From JBEIGE01 sp040382055 (GTDB lineage: Bacteria; Pseudomonadota; Gammaproteobacteria; Burkholderiales; Burkholderiaceae_C): a stretch of 64,000 nucleotides of DNA. The stretch covers positions 1 through 64,000 of the forward strand of contig JBEIGE010000014.1 of NCBI GenBank assembly GCA_040382055.1. Reading direction: 5' to 3'. A program made the position numbers and the translations under genes. This document shows, piece by piece, positions 31,671-41,316 of the stretch. The notes beneath the pieces were generated by a model that saw nothing but the letters and a program-made list of their open reading frames with translations, was not told the DNA's origin and searched no databases. Numbering within the stretch: position 1 is the stretch's first letter; the number at the start of each line of letters is the position of its first letter.

Positions 31671-33254
31671 TCAGGTCGGCGTTGCGGCTTGCAAAGCACC
31701 CAGTACCGCCGTGCTGGCCTGCAGGGCCGTGCGGCGGTGGTAGAAATTGAGCGCGCGCAAGCCGCCCAGCTCTTCCCCGCCACCCGCACGCCCCGGGCCT
31801 CCATGCAGCGATTGCGGCATGACGTTGCCGTGCCCGGTGTGCAGTGCAGCCACGTCGGGCGAGATGATATGGACCCGGCCATGGCTGTCGGCCAGTTCCA
31901 GGGCCGCGCTGGCCAGTGCTGGCACATCGCTGCCATACAAAGAGGCCACCAGCGAGCCTTGTCCGCGTCGCACCAGGGTCAGTGCATGGGCTATAGGGTT
32001 GCCTGTGGTGCGGTAGGGAATCAGGGTAGCTACCGGGCCGAATACCTCGGTGTCATGAATGCGATCAGACGCGTCGCTGCCGGCCACATGGCGCGCACCC
32101 AGAAGGGTGGGGGCGACGCAGCAGGCCACAGCCGGGTCGACATCCACCAGTGCCTGGTGGCTGCCGTCATAAAGCACTTCGGTCTGGGCTTTCAGATAGT
32201 CCAGGCCCTCGCGCACGGCCACGAGTTGCGAGCGGCTGACCAGTGCACCCATGCGCACACCGTCGTTGCGCGGGTTGCCAACCGTGGTTTTGGCCAAACG
32301 TGCCGCAATGGCTTGGGCAGTGGCGTCGTAGAGGTCTTGCGGGACCAGAACACGGCGAATCGCGGTGCACTTTTGCCCGGACTTGACGGTCATTTCACGC
32401 GCGACTTCCTTGATCAACAAGTCAAAGGCTTCGCTGCCGGCTTGCTCGCCAGGCAAGAACAGTGCAGCGTTGACACTGTCGGCCTCGATATTGACGCGCA
32501 CCGAACGCTGCGTGACAGCCGGGTGGGATCGAATGACTGCGGCGGTTTCTGCCGAGCCGGTAAATGACACCACGTCAAAGGGCTGCAACAAGTCCATCAG
32601 TCCGGCAGCGCTGCCGCAGACGATGGAGATGGCGCCGGCAGGGAAGATGCCTGCATCGACCACATCTTTGACCATGCGCTGGGTCAGCCAGGCAGTGGCG
32701 GTAGCCGGTTTCACAATCACCGGAACGCCCGAGAGCAGCGCAGGGGCGGCTTTTTCCCACAATCCCCAGGCCGGGAAATTGAACGCATTGATGAACAAGG
32801 CCACGCCGCGTGTCGGGGTGAGCACGTGCTGGGACTGAAACAGCGGGTCCTTGCCCAGGCGGCTGGGGTCACCGTCCAGCATGAAATGCTGGTCACCCAG
32901 AGCATCGCCCATCTTGGCGTAGCTGCCCAGGGTAAAGAGGGCTCCGTCCACATCCACCGCGGTGTCGTTTTTCACGGTTCCGCTGTTGGCAGTGGAGATG
33001 TCATAGTAGGCATCCCGGTGGCTTTGCAGTACTTTTTGGGCTGCGCCCAGCATGGCGGCGCGCTGGCGGTAGGTCAAGGCACGCAGGGCCTGCCCGCCTT
33101 GCTCACGCGCAAAGGCAAAGCCGCCGGCCAGGTCCAGGCCTGTGGCGTCCACATGCACCAGCTCGGTTCCCAGCACCGGGTCTAGTAATGCGGTGCCAGC
33201 ACCGGTACCGGCCTGCCATTGGCCACCCAGGTAATTGAGTAGGCGTTCAGTCAT
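31671..33254 (-). CDS. boxD: BoxD, 3,4-dehydroadipyl-CoA semialdehyde dehydrogenase
   Basis: A 527-residue aldehyde dehydrogenase of the BoxD/PaaZ-N type. 'TERLLNYLGGQWQAGTGAGT' is the family start. 'NFPAWGLWEKAAPALLSGVP' (about 163), 'VSFTGSAETAAVIR' (NADP loop, about 228), 'VNIEADSVNAALFLPGE' (catalytic Glu) and 'KSGQKCTAIRRVLVP' (catalytic Cys near residue 294) are all present. It oxidises the semialdehyde left by BoxC ring cleavage to 3,4-dehydroadipyl-CoA, feeding beta-oxidation. No hydratase domain is fused. It is divergent from boxR, with a 119-base control region between. Confidence 0.92.
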   Translation of the reverse strand: MTERLLNYLGGQWQAGTGAGTALLDPVLGTELVHVDATGLDLAGGFAFAREQGGQALRALTYRQRAAMLGAAQKVLQSHRDAYYDISTANSGTVKNDTAVDVDGALFTLGSYAKMGDALGDQHFMLDGDPSRLGKDPLFQSQHVLTPTRGVALFINAFNFPAWGLWEKAAPALLSGVPVIVKPATATAWLTQRMVKDVVDAGIFPAGAISIVCGSAAGLMDLLQPFDVVSFTGSAETAAVIRSHPAVTQRSVRVNIEADSVNAALFLPGEQAGSEAFDLLIKEVAREMTVKSGQKCTAIRRVLVPQDLYDATAQAIAARLAKTTVGNPRNDGVRMGALVSRSQLVAVREGLDYLKAQTEVLYDGSHQALVDVDPAVACCVAPTLLGARHVAGSDASDRIHDTEVFGPVATLIPYRTTGNPIAHALTLVRRGQGSLVASLYGSDVPALASAALELADSHGRVHIISPDVAALHTGHGNVMPQSLHGGPGRAGGGEELGGLRALNFYHRRTALQASTAVLGALQAATPT

Positions 33255-33373
33255 GGCTGAATAGTCCTGGTGGTTGATTCACGGTATTTCTCCTCATGAT
33301 TGACGAAGGGGCTTGCCAACAATGCACTTATGAATTATTGTGCTTGTATGAACAATAAACCTCCGACAAAACC
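33255..33373. promoter_or_regulatory. boxD-boxR divergent control region with BoxR-type repeats
   Basis: The spacer contains TGCA at 33323 and two similar direct repeats, GCACTTATGAA (33324) and GCTTGTATGAA (33342), plus another TGCA at 33390 just inside boxR. TGCA-type repeats are the recognised BoxR binding element. The location would let BoxR control boxD/bclA and itself. Binding is inferred. Confidence 0.5.
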
Positions 33374-34288
33374 ATGTCAAGCAATATATTGCATATGTCA
33401 GGGTTAACACCTAATCCATCCGACAAAAATCCATTTCTAGTTGCCTTGGGTGAACGCGCCCGCAGCTTGCGCGCTCGCCGCGGCATGACCCGCAAGGCGG
33501 TGGCAACTGCGGCCGATGTGTCCGAGCGACACCTGGCCAATCTGGAATACGGTGAGGGCAACGCTTCCATACTGGTGCTGCTGCAGGTGGCGGGTGCCTT
33601 GCAGTGCTCGCTGACGGAACTGATTGGCGATGTCACCACCGCTACCCCCGAGTGGTTGCTGATCCGTGAGCTGCTGGCCAAGCAGGATGAAGCAGGCTTG
33701 CAAAAGGTGCGTCTGGCCATCGGCAATATGCTTGGCATGGGCGGCGAACATGCGGTGCCCAGCACCCGCATTGCCCTGATCGGGCTGCGGGGGGCGGGCA
33801 AGTCCACGCTTGGACAGATGCTGGCTGAGGACCTGGGCTACCCGTTTGTGGAGTTGAGTCGTGAGATTGAGAAATTTGCCGGCTGCAGCATCTCCGAAAT
33901 TCAGGCGCTTTACGGCCAGAATGCCTATCGACGTTACGAGCGCCGGGCGCTGGAAGAGAGCATTCAGATTTACCCCGAAGCCGTGATTGCCACACCCGGC
34001 GGCTTGGTCTCGGACCTTGCGACTTTCAACCAGGTGCTGAGCCATTGCGCCACGGTCTGGCTGCACGCGGATCCCGAAGACCACATGAAACGGGTTCTGG
34101 CCCAGGGAGACTTGCGGCCCATGGCGGCCAGCCAGGAGGCCATGGAGGACTTGAAGCGCATTCTTGCTGACCGCGCGGCCTTCTATTCCAAGGCGCAATT
34201 GCGGCTCGATACCAGCGCAGCACCACTGCAAGACACTTTTGAGGCTTTGCGTGGGATGGTCAGAACCTATTTGCACCTGGCCCAATAA
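33374..34288 (+). CDS. boxR: BoxR, benzoyl-CoA-responsive repressor (HTH plus shikimate-kinase-like domain)
   Basis: A 304-residue two-domain regulator. Residues about 17-80 form an XRE helix-turn-helix ('RRGMTRKAVATAADVSERHL'). Residues about 130-300 are a shikimate-kinase-like domain with Walker A 'LIGLRGAGKSTLGQMLAEDL' (about 137-156) and 'ATPGGLVSDLATF'. In BoxR of Azoarcus the kinase-like domain binds benzoyl-CoA, which releases the repressor from box promoters. ATG 33374 and ATG 33395 are both possible starts. It lies between boxD (divergent) and boxC (same direction), and candidate TGCA operators flank it on both sides. Confidence 0.93.
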   Translation: MSSNILHMSGLTPNPSDKNPFLVALGERARSLRARRGMTRKAVATAADVSERHLANLEYGEGNASILVLLQVAGALQCSLTELIGDVTTATPEWLLIRELLAKQDEAGLQKVRLAIGNMLGMGGEHAVPSTRIALIGLRGAGKSTLGQMLAEDLGYPFVELSREIEKFAGCSISEIQALYGQNAYRRYERRALEESIQIYPEAVIATPGGLVSDLATFNQVLSHCATVWLHADPEDHMKRVLAQGDLRPMAASQEAMEDLKRILADRAAFYSKAQLRLDTSAAPLQDTFEALRGMVRTYLHLAQ

Positions 34289-34300
34289 GTATTTGAAATA

Positions 34301-34377
34301 TGCATAAAAATGCTTGACAGCATGACAAAAAATGCAATATTATTCATAATAGATCAGCATAAATGCATTTTCATGCA
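34301..34377 (+). promoter_or_regulatory. boxC promoter with BoxR operator repeats
   Basis: TTGACA at 34314-34319 is followed 18 bases later by TATTAT (34338-34343), a good sigma-70 promoter. TGCA elements occur at 34301, 34333, 34364 and 34374; the last two are separated by exactly six bases, the TGCA-N6-TGCA form I recall for BoxR operators. They overlap the -35/-10 region and the transcript start, suiting repression. Motifs are visible; repression is inferred from the family. Confidence 0.65.
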
Positions 34378-34396
34378 GTGAACAAGGAGCAAATTC

Positions 34397-36076
34397 ATGA
34401 CTGCCACCATTGACGCCGCCAACGCAAGTCCCCGCGTTGAGTACCAGACCTCCCCAGACCAATACCGCCACCTGAAGCTCAGCTTTAACGGGGTGGTTGC
34501 GACGCTGGCGGTGGATATAGACGAAAACGCCGGTCTGCGCCCAGGCTACAAACTCAAGCTCAACAGCTATGACCTGGGCGTTGACATTGAGCTCAATGAC
34601 GCGGTTCAGCGCATCCGGTTCGAGCACCCCGAGGTGCGCACGGTGGTGGTTACCAGCGGCAAAGACAAAGTCTTCTGCTCAGGCGCCAATATCTTTATGT
34701 TGGGTGTTTCCAGCCACGCCTGGAAGGTCAATTTCTGCAAGTTCACCAACGAAACCCGCAACGGTCTGGAAGACTCTTCCACATACAGTGGGTTGAAGTT
34801 TCTGGCCGCTGTGAACGGTGCCTGTGCGGGTGGCGGCTACGAGCTGGCACTGGCCTGCGATGACATTATTCTGGTGGATGACCGCTCCAGTGCAGTCAGT
34901 CTGCCTGAGGTGCCGCTGCTGGGTGTGTTGCCTGGTACCGGCGGTCTGACCCGCGTGACTGACAAGCGTCATGTGCGCCACGACCTGGCCGATATTTTTT
35001 GCACAAGTGTTGAAGGTGTGCGCGGCCAAAAAGCCAAAGACTGGCGTTTGGTGGACGAGATTGCCAAGCCCGCAGTTTTTGCGCAGAAGGTGCAAGAACG
35101 GGCCTTGCAACTGGCGACCCAAAGCGACCGACCTGCAGACGCCAGGGGCGTGACATTGACCCCCTTGAACCGTGTTGTTGAGGCCAATGCCTTGCGTTAC
35201 ACGCACGTCACGGTTGAAGTGGACCGCGCCAAGCGCACGGCCACCTTCACCGTGAACGCCCCTGCCGGCGACCAGGCAACCGATGTGGCTGGCATTGAAG
35301 CCGCAGGTGCCGACTGGTTCCCGCTAGCCATGGCGCGCGAACTTGAAGACGCTGTTTTGCAGATGCGTACCAATGAACTTGACATCGGTGTCTGGCTGAT
35401 CAAAACCCAGGGTGATGCCGCTGCCGTGCTGGCCATGGACGCTACTTTGGTCGCCCACCAGAACCATTGGCTGGTCAGGGAAACCATTGGTTTGCTGCGC
35501 CGTACTTTCAGCCGGCTGGACGTGTCAGCCCGCAGTCTGTTTGCACTGGTTGAAACCGGCTCCTGCTTTGCCGGTACTTTCCTGGAGCTTGCCCTGGCCT
35601 GTGACCGGAGCTACCACCTGGCTTTGCCTGATGATGAAGCCGCCTCACCCACAATCACCGTGGGCGATGTCAACTTTGGCCTGTACCCGATGGCCACCGG
35701 ACAAAGCCGTCTGCAGCGCCGCTTCTACAACGAGCAGCCCGCTCTTGACGCCGTGCGTGCCAGCGCAGGCAAGGCACTTGATGCGGATGCGGCTTTTGCC
35801 TTGGGTCTGGTCACCGCCAACCCGGACGACATCGACTGGACCGACGAAGTGCGTATTGCAGTGGAAGAACGTGTCTCGATGTCGCCCGATGCACTGACCG
35901 GCCTGGAAGCCAACCTGCGCTTCAACGGCCCGGAGAACATGTTCACCCGTATCTTCGGTCGCCTGACCGCCTGGCAGAACTGGATTTTTCAGCGGCCCAA
36001 TGCGGTTGGCGAGTTCGGTGCGCTCAAGGTGTATGGCAAGGGCAACAAAGCCCAGTTCGACTGGAACCGGGTATGA
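34397..36076 (+). CDS. boxC: BoxC, 2,3-epoxybenzoyl-CoA dihydrolase (ring-cleaving lyase)
   Basis: A 559-residue enoyl-CoA hydratase-like protein of the size typical for BoxC. 'SGKDKVFCSGANIFMLGVSS' (about 90-109) and 'NGACAGGGYELALACDDIIL' (about 139-158) form the CoA and oxyanion-hole region of the first crotonase unit, and 'AGTFLELALACDRSYHLA' marks the second. BoxC opens the 2,3-epoxide of benzoyl-CoA by hydrolysis, releasing formate and 3,4-dehydroadipyl-CoA semialdehyde. Start ATG 34397 follows AAGGAGC. It is the first gene of boxCBA and sits behind a well-formed BoxR-type promoter. Confidence 0.94.
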   Translation: MTATIDAANASPRVEYQTSPDQYRHLKLSFNGVVATLAVDIDENAGLRPGYKLKLNSYDLGVDIELNDAVQRIRFEHPEVRTVVVTSGKDKVFCSGANIFMLGVSSHAWKVNFCKFTNETRNGLEDSSTYSGLKFLAAVNGACAGGGYELALACDDIILVDDRSSAVSLPEVPLLGVLPGTGGLTRVTDKRHVRHDLADIFCTSVEGVRGQKAKDWRLVDEIAKPAVFAQKVQERALQLATQSDRPADARGVTLTPLNRVVEANALRYTHVTVEVDRAKRTATFTVNAPAGDQATDVAGIEAAGADWFPLAMARELEDAVLQMRTNELDIGVWLIKTQGDAAAVLAMDATLVAHQNHWLVRETIGLLRRTFSRLDVSARSLFALVETGSCFAGTFLELALACDRSYHLALPDDEAASPTITVGDVNFGLYPMATGQSRLQRRFYNEQPALDAVRASAGKALDADAAFALGLVTANPDDIDWTDEVRIAVEERVSMSPDALTGLEANLRFNGPENMFTRIFGRLTAWQNWIFQRPNAVGEFGALKVYGKGNKAQFDWNRV

Positions 36077-36216
36077 GCAGTACCCGTATGCGGGCTCACT
36101 GCCTGTGCCTGTTCCCCCTGAAGAAGGCCAAGCCATTGACCAGGCAACGCCCGTTACACCGCATCTTTGCGTAAGCCATTTCGGATTGTTTATTTTTTGT
36201 ATTTTTGGAGATCATC

Positions 36217-37644
36217 ATGAGCAGCATCAACTACAGCGACAAAATTCCCAATAACGTCAACCTGTCGGAAGACCGCACCTTGCAGCGCGCGCTTGAGCAG
36301 TGGCAGCCCAGCTTTCTGAGCTGGTGGGACGATATGGGGCCTGAGGGCAGTCAGGCCAACCAGGTGTATCTGCGCACCGCCACCAGCGTGGACCCCGAAG
36401 GCTGGGCCCAATTTGGACACGTGAAAATGCCCGACTACCGTTGGGGCATCTTTTTGAATCCCGGCCAGGCCGACCGCAAAATTCACTTCGGTGACCACAA
36501 GGGCGAAGCCGCTTGGCAAGATGTACCCGGCGAGTACCGCGCCAATCTTCGCCGCATCATCGTGACCCAGGGCGACACCGAGCCTGCATCCGTTGAGCAG
36601 CAACGCCATCTGGGCGGGACAGCGCCGAGCATGTATGACTTGCGCAACCTGTTCCAGATCAACGTGGAAGAAGGCCGCCACCTGTGGGCCATGGTTTATC
36701 TGTTGCACAAACATTTTGGCCGTGATGGTCGTGAAGAGGGCGAAGCCCTGTTGCAGCGCCGCAGCGGCCAGGTGGACAACCCACGTATTCTTCAAGCCTT
36801 CAACGAAGAGACGCCGGACTGGTTGTCTTTCTTCATGTTCACCTACTTCACGGACCGCGATGGCAAATTTCAGCTCTGTGCGCTGGCTGAAAGCGCATTC
36901 GACCCGCTGGCACGCACCACCAAATTCATGCTCACAGAAGAAGCCCACCATATGTTTGTGGGCGAGTCAGGCATCAGCCGGGTGATCAGCCGCACCTGTG
37001 CTGCCATGAACGAACTCAAGACCGACGACGTGACCAAATTGCGCGCTGCAGGCGTGATCGATCTGCCCACCATCCAGCGTTACCTGAACTTCCACTTCAG
37101 CGTGACCATTGATCTGTTCGGCGCGGACGAGTCCAGCAATGCAGCCACCTTCTACAGCACGGGTCTGAAGGGACGCTACGAAGAAGGCAAGCGCATGGAC
37201 GACCACATTCTCAAAGGCCAGACCTACAAGGTGCTTGCCGTGCAAAATGGCCAGTTGATCGAGCGCGAAGTTCCCATGCTCAACGCGCTTAACGAAGTGC
37301 TGCGTGACGACTACATCAAGGACAGTGTCTCCGGTGTGGGTCGCTGGAACAAGGTGATCGAGAAGGCCGGCATCGGGTTCAGGCTGACAACGCCGCACAA
37401 GGCCTTCCACCGCAATATCGGTGCCCTCTCAGGTGCCAGGATTTCGCCCCAGGGCCGTGTGATGAGCGAAGCCGAATGGAACGCCAACAAGGACGAGTGG
37501 CTGCCTACTGGCGGTGACCGGGCCTATGTGGCCAGCCTGATGGGGCGTGTGGTTGAGCCGGGCAAGTTTGCCAACTGGATTGCACCTCCGGTCATGGGTA
37601 TCAACCGTCAGCCGGTGGACTTTGAGTACATCCGGTTTAATTGA
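36217..37644 (+). CDS. boxB: BoxB, benzoyl-CoA 2,3-epoxidase oxygenase component
   Basis: From ATG 36217 (GGAG eight bases upstream) the protein has 475 residues, the BoxB norm. It is a non-haem diiron monooxygenase. 'INVEEGRHLWAMVYLL' (about 148-163) and 'LTEEAHHMFVGESG' (about 238-251) contain the paired E-x-x-H iron ligands. It inserts one oxygen atom into benzoyl-CoA to form the 2,3-epoxide, using electrons from BoxA. The 140-base spacer after boxC holds no convincing gene, and its function, if any, is not visible. Confidence 0.95.
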   Translation: MSSINYSDKIPNNVNLSEDRTLQRALEQWQPSFLSWWDDMGPEGSQANQVYLRTATSVDPEGWAQFGHVKMPDYRWGIFLNPGQADRKIHFGDHKGEAAWQDVPGEYRANLRRIIVTQGDTEPASVEQQRHLGGTAPSMYDLRNLFQINVEEGRHLWAMVYLLHKHFGRDGREEGEALLQRRSGQVDNPRILQAFNEETPDWLSFFMFTYFTDRDGKFQLCALAESAFDPLARTTKFMLTEEAHHMFVGESGISRVISRTCAAMNELKTDDVTKLRAAGVIDLPTIQRYLNFHFSVTIDLFGADESSNAATFYSTGLKGRYEEGKRMDDHILKGQTYKVLAVQNGQLIEREVPMLNALNEVLRDDYIKDSVSGVGRWNKVIEKAGIGFRLTTPHKAFHRNIGALSGARISPQGRVMSEAEWNANKDEWLPTGGDRAYVASLMGRVVEPGKFANWIAPPVMGINRQPVDFEYIRFN

Positions 37645-37723
37645 GGCCAGCCACGCATGAAGCTCAGCGGCATGTTTGAAGCGCGATCGCCAACGAGACA
37701 TTTGATTGAACCGGAGACAAGCC

Positions 37724-39031
37724 ATGGGTGCCAGTGAAACACAGCTGATCAAGCAACACCTGATTGATCCGGAAATCTGTATCCGCTGCAACACCTGCGA
37801 AGCTACTTGTCCGGTGGGGGCCATTACCCACGACGACAATAACTATGTGGTCAAGGCCGATGTCTGCAACCTGTGTATGGCGTGCATCTCGCCGTGTCCT
37901 ACCGGCTCGATTGACAACTGGCGCACCATGCCAAGGGCCCGGGCGTATTCGATTGAAGAGCAACTGACTTGGGAAGAGCTGCCCGCGGAGTTGCCTGTTG
38001 AGGCATTGTCCGTGCAGGGTGTGTCGACGGGTGAAGATGCTCAGGTACAGCCGACAGGTACTGCGGCAACAGCCTCTCAGGGTATTGCTGAAGTAGCCGG
38101 CTCAACCGCACTCAATTCCGCAGCCTTCGGGGCCACCTTGCCGCCCTGGTCTGCGGCCCATGCGTTTACCAATCTCTATGGCCCCAAATCGTCAGAAAAA
38201 TCGATCCTCGCCACGGTGGTGGGCAATGTCCGGGTCACAGAAGTCGGTGCGACTGCCGGGGCTGACTACGACACGCACCATATCGTGCTGGATTTCGGGG
38301 TGTTGCCCTTTCCTGTGCTCGAAGGCCAATCCATTGGCATCATCCCGCCGGGACTTGATGAGAAAGGGCGGGCCCACCACGCGCGGCAGTACTCGATTGC
38401 CAGCCCGCGCAATGGGGAGCGGCCCGGCTACAACAACCTGTCGCTGACCATCAAACGCGTGCTGGAAGACCATAGCGGAAAACCGGTTCGGGGCGTAGGC
38501 TCCAACTACATGTGTGATCTGAAGATCGGCGACACCGTGCAGGTGATTGGTCCGTTCGGTGCCAGTTTTCTGATGCCCAATCATCCAAGAAGCAGCATCG
38601 TGATGATCTGCACCGGCACCGGCAGTGCACCCATGCGGGCCATGACCGAGTGGCGTCGCCGCTTACGGGCTTCGGGCAAGTTCGAGGGTGGCAAATTGAT
38701 GCTTTTTTTCGGCGCACGCACCCAGCAGGAACTGCCCTATTTCGGGCCGCTGCAAAACCTGCCCAAGGACTTTATTGACATCAACTTCGCGTTTTCGCGC
38801 ACACCGGGTCAGCCCAAGCGTTATGTGCAGGACGTGATGCGCGAGCGGGCCGCTGATTTGTCAGCCCTGCTGGCTGACAGTGGTTGCTATTTTTATGTCT
38901 GTGGCCTCAAGGGCATGGAGGAGGGCGTGGTGCTGGCACTGCGCGACATAGCGCAAAACGCAGGCCTCAATTGGGACACCGTGAGTGCAGGCCTCAAGCG
39001 CGAAGGCCGCCTGCATCTCGAGACGTATTGA
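37724..39031 (+). CDS. boxA: BoxA, benzoyl-CoA 2,3-epoxidase reductase component
   Basis: A 435-residue iron-sulfur flavoprotein starting at ATG 37724 (GGAGA upstream). Two ferredoxin-type [4Fe-4S] sites, '[12 protein letters not shown]' (about 17-28) and '[12 protein letters not shown]' (about 47-58), precede a variable Ala/Thr-rich linker. A ferredoxin-NADP reductase module follows: '[13 protein letters not shown]' binds FAD, '[17 protein letters not shown]' binds NADPH, and '[20 protein letters not shown]' is the closing motif. It passes electrons from NADPH to BoxB. Last gene of boxCBA. The 134 bases after it (39032-39165) show no gene or clear terminator. Confidence 0.95.
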   Translation: MGASETQLIKQHLIDPEICIRCNTCEATCPVGAITHDDNNYVVKADVCNLCMACISPCPTGSIDNWRTMPRARAYSIEEQLTWEELPAELPVEALSVQGVSTGEDAQVQPTGTAATASQGIAEVAGSTALNSAAFGATLPPWSAAHAFTNLYGPKSSEKSILATVVGNVRVTEVGATAGADYDTHHIVLDFGVLPFPVLEGQSIGIIPPGLDEKGRAHHARQYSIASPRNGERPGYNNLSLTIKRVLEDHSGKPVRGVGSNYMCDLKIGDTVQVIGPFGASFLMPNHPRSSIVMICTGTGSAPMRAMTEWRRRLRASGKFEGGKLMLFFGARTQQELPYFGPLQNLPKDFIDINFAFSRTPGQPKRYVQDVMRERAADLSALLADSGCYFYVCGLKGMEEGVVLALRDIAQNAGLNWDTVSAGLKREGRLHLETY

Positions 39032-39165
39032 TTAGTATGTTCCGCTAGTCGGCAAACATCTGGCTAGAAGCGCTGCGCCAAATCGATGGCCTGATCGTGA
39101 ATGTTTATCTTCAGCGGTCTGAAGTCTTCTGTCCGCATGACGACTTGACTCAGCAAAGTCGCCAG

Positions 39166-40032
39166 TTAGCGCTCTGACAGAGTAAGGGTTTTTTGCTCCA
39201 CCACCGATTTTTCGGTGGCGCTTGCAAATTTGCTGTATTTGCCAATGATGGGAATTAACTGGCCATAGATGCGCGGGTTGCCTGCCAGGCATTCCTCATG
39301 CGCCAGAAATTCGGACTCGCCGGTGAAGTTGCCCACCAGTCCGCCGGCCTCGGTGACCAGGAGGGAACCAGCCGCCATATCCCAGGGCTTGAGACCGGTC
39401 TCGAAAAAGGCATCGGTGAATCCGGCAGCCACATAAGCCAGGTCCAGGGCCGCTGCGCCCGGACGGCGCAGACCTGCAGTACGCTGCATGACATCGCCCA
39501 TCATGGCCAGGTATTTGTTGAAGTCGTCCCCCTTGCGAAAGGGAAAGCCTGTGGAGATCAGGCACTCTTCCATGCGGATGCGCTTGGAGACGCGCAAACG
39601 CCGGTCGTTCATATAGGCCCCGCGCCCCTTGGTCGCTGTAAACAGGTCATTGCGGCTGGGGTCGTAAACCACGGCCTGCTCCACCTTGCCGCGCACCGCC
39701 AAACCTATGCTGACGCAGTAAACCGGAAAGCCGTGGATGAAGTTGGTGGTGCCGTCCAGCGGGTCGATGATCCAGACAAATTCGGAATCTTTTGCGCCGT
39801 GTTCACTGCCGGACTCTTCGGCCAGTATGCCGTGTCCGGGGTAGGCCGTGAGCAAGGTCTCGATGATCACTTTCTCACTGGCATGGTCCACCTCGGTGAC
39901 AAAGTCGCTGACTTCTTTTTGCGAAATACGGACCGATTCCACGTCTAGCGCTGCCCGGTTGATGATGGCGCCGGCGGCACGTGCAGCCTTGACGGCCACA
40001 TTGAGCATGGGGTGGAGATTGGGGGAGTTCAT
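39166..40032 (-). CDS. suhB: Inositol monophosphatase family protein SuhB
   Basis: The 288-residue enzyme has the lithium-sensitive magnesium phosphatase motifs: '[10 protein letters not shown]' (about 72), '[20 protein letters not shown]' (about 87-106) and '[17 protein letters not shown]' (about 213). SuhB hydrolyses inositol phosphates and, in enterobacteria, also assists rRNA transcription antitermination. It is divergent from trmJ, a common Burkholderiales arrangement, but here a TnpB element lies in the shared upstream region. The last ~20 residues (ending '[14 protein letters not shown]') exceed the E. coli length, as is usual for betaproteobacterial homologues. Confidence 0.88.
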   Translation of the reverse strand: MNSPNLHPMLNVAVKAARAAGAIINRAALDVESVRISQKEVSDFVTEVDHASEKVIIETLLTAYPGHGILAEESGSEHGAKDSEFVWIIDPLDGTTNFIHGFPVYCVSIGLAVRGKVEQAVVYDPSRNDLFTATKGRGAYMNDRRLRVSKRIRMEECLISTGFPFRKGDDFNKYLAMMGDVMQRTAGLRRPGAAALDLAYVAAGFTDAFFETGLKPWDMAAGSLLVTEAGGLVGNFTGESEFLAHEECLAGNPRIYGQLIPIIGKYSKFASATEKSVVEQKTLTLSER

Positions 40033-40179
40033 AAGCGCCTAATTTTACCAGTAGCGCTGTAAGGCCCCGTCTCCAGTCTCTTTAGGGCGGGGATATAGAG
40101 CGCCAGGCTCAACCCCTTAATGTGCTCTGCAAGCTGTATGCATAATCAGTCTGTATATAATTACATACTTACACTATTC

Positions 40180-41316
40180 ATGGCACACAAGCGCAAACCT
40201 TCCCCTGACATCGCGCTCACAACGCGGGTCCTGCGGTTGCGCCTCAAAGACAAACACGACAAGCACCTGAGCGAACTCGCGCGCCAAGTCAACTTCGTCT
40301 GGAACTTCTGCAACGAGCATTCGCTCAAAGTGCTTCAGCGAGAAAACCGGTTCTGTAGCGCTTACGACATCCATCCGTATCTGGCAGGAGCGGCTAAAGA
40401 AGGCTTGGCGCTGCACTCGCAAACCGTGCAAGCTATTGCAGACGAATATGTCACCCGTCAGCGTCAGTTCAAGAAACGCCAACTGCGCTGGCGGGTGAGT
40501 TTTGGTGCCCGGCGCAGCCTGGGCTGGGTACCTTTCAAGGCCAGCGCCATCCGCTACCGCAACGGTCAGGTGTTTCTGGGCAAACAGGCGCTGTCCCTGT
40601 GGGACAGTTATGGCCTGGCCAACTACGAGCTCGGCACGGGCAGTATCAGCCAGGACGCCCGCGGCCGCTGGTACCTCAATGTCACCGTAAAAGTCAGCAA
40701 GCAATCCCTCAAGGTCTCGCTGGCCCAGGTTAAGGCGTCTGCACTGGGCGTCGACTTGGGGCTCAAGGACCTGATGGCGGACTCAGAGGGGGGTAAGGCG
40801 CAGGCACAGCAGTTCTACCGGAACCTGGAGCCCCAACTGGCGGTAGCCCAGCGCTCTGGCAACGTGCACCGCACCCGAGCGTTGCACGCCAAAATAGCGA
40901 ACCGTCGCAAGGACTTCGCCCATCAGCTCTCAACCCGCCAGGTGCGCACGCACCTGGCTATCTTCGTGGGCGACGTTGACGCCCAAGCCCTGACGCAGAC
41001 TCGTCTGGCCAAGTCAGTGCTGGACGCCGGCTGGGGCGCCTACAAAGCCATGCTCAAGTACAAGTGCGATGACGCGGGTGCGTGGTTCAAGGAAATCAAC
41101 GAGCGCTATTCCAGCCAGGAGTGTTCCCACTGTCACGCCCGAACCGGTCCTAAAGGGCGTGAGGGCCTGAGGGTACGACACTGGGTGTGCAGTACCTGCG
41201 GCACTGCACATGACCGGGACACCAACGCGGCCATCAACATCAAGATGCGTGGGCTGCTTGAGCTGGAAGAAGAGTTTTCCACAGCGGGGAGGCGAAAGCC
41301 CTTGAAGCCGCTGTGA
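40180..41316 (+). CDS. tnpB: TnpB-family RNA-guided nuclease/transposase accessory protein (OrfB)
   Basis: From ATG 40180 the protein has 378 residues. The N-terminal part has the wedge/REC-like 'LSELARQVNFVWNFCNEHSL'. The RuvC-I motif is 'LGVDLGLKDLM' (first Asp), RuvC-III is 'CGTAHDRDTNAAINI' (last Asp), and a zinc ribbon has C-x-x-C pairs ('CSHCHA', 'CSTCG'). At RuvC-II, where most TnpBs have I-x-x-E-D-L, this protein has 'IFVGDVDAQAL', so the usual Glu is Gly. A Glu 44 residues later, in 'INERYSSQECS', may substitute. ATG 40138 and GTG 40120 are alternative starts but lie in the AT-rich leader. Confidence 0.88.
   Translation: MAHKRKPSPDIALTTRVLRLRLKDKHDKHLSELARQVNFVWNFCNEHSLKVLQRENRFCSAYDIHPYLAGAAKEGLALHSQTVQAIADEYVTRQRQFKKRQLRWRVSFGARRSLGWVPFKASAIRYRNGQVFLGKQALSLWDSYGLANYELGTGSISQDARGRWYLNVTVKVSKQSLKVSLAQVKASALGVDLGLKDLMADSEGGKAQAQQFYRNLEPQLAVAQRSGNVHRTRALHAKIANRRKDFAHQLSTRQVRTHLAIFVGDVDAQALTQTRLAKSVLDAGWGAYKAMLKYKCDDAGAWFKEINERYSSQECSHCHARTGPKGREGLRVRHWVCSTCGTAHDRDTNAAINIKMRGLLELEEEFSTAGRRKPLKPL

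Noticed and set aside
36000..36254. Short plus-strand frame spanning the boxC-boxB spacer
   Set aside because: It starts inside boxC, its product resembles nothing, and no ribosome site fits; treated as spacer with a small CCCG/CGGG hairpin.
39032..39165. Possible small gene or remnant between boxA and suhB
   Set aside because: No start with a ribosome site, no recognisable product and no repeats; nothing supportable seen.
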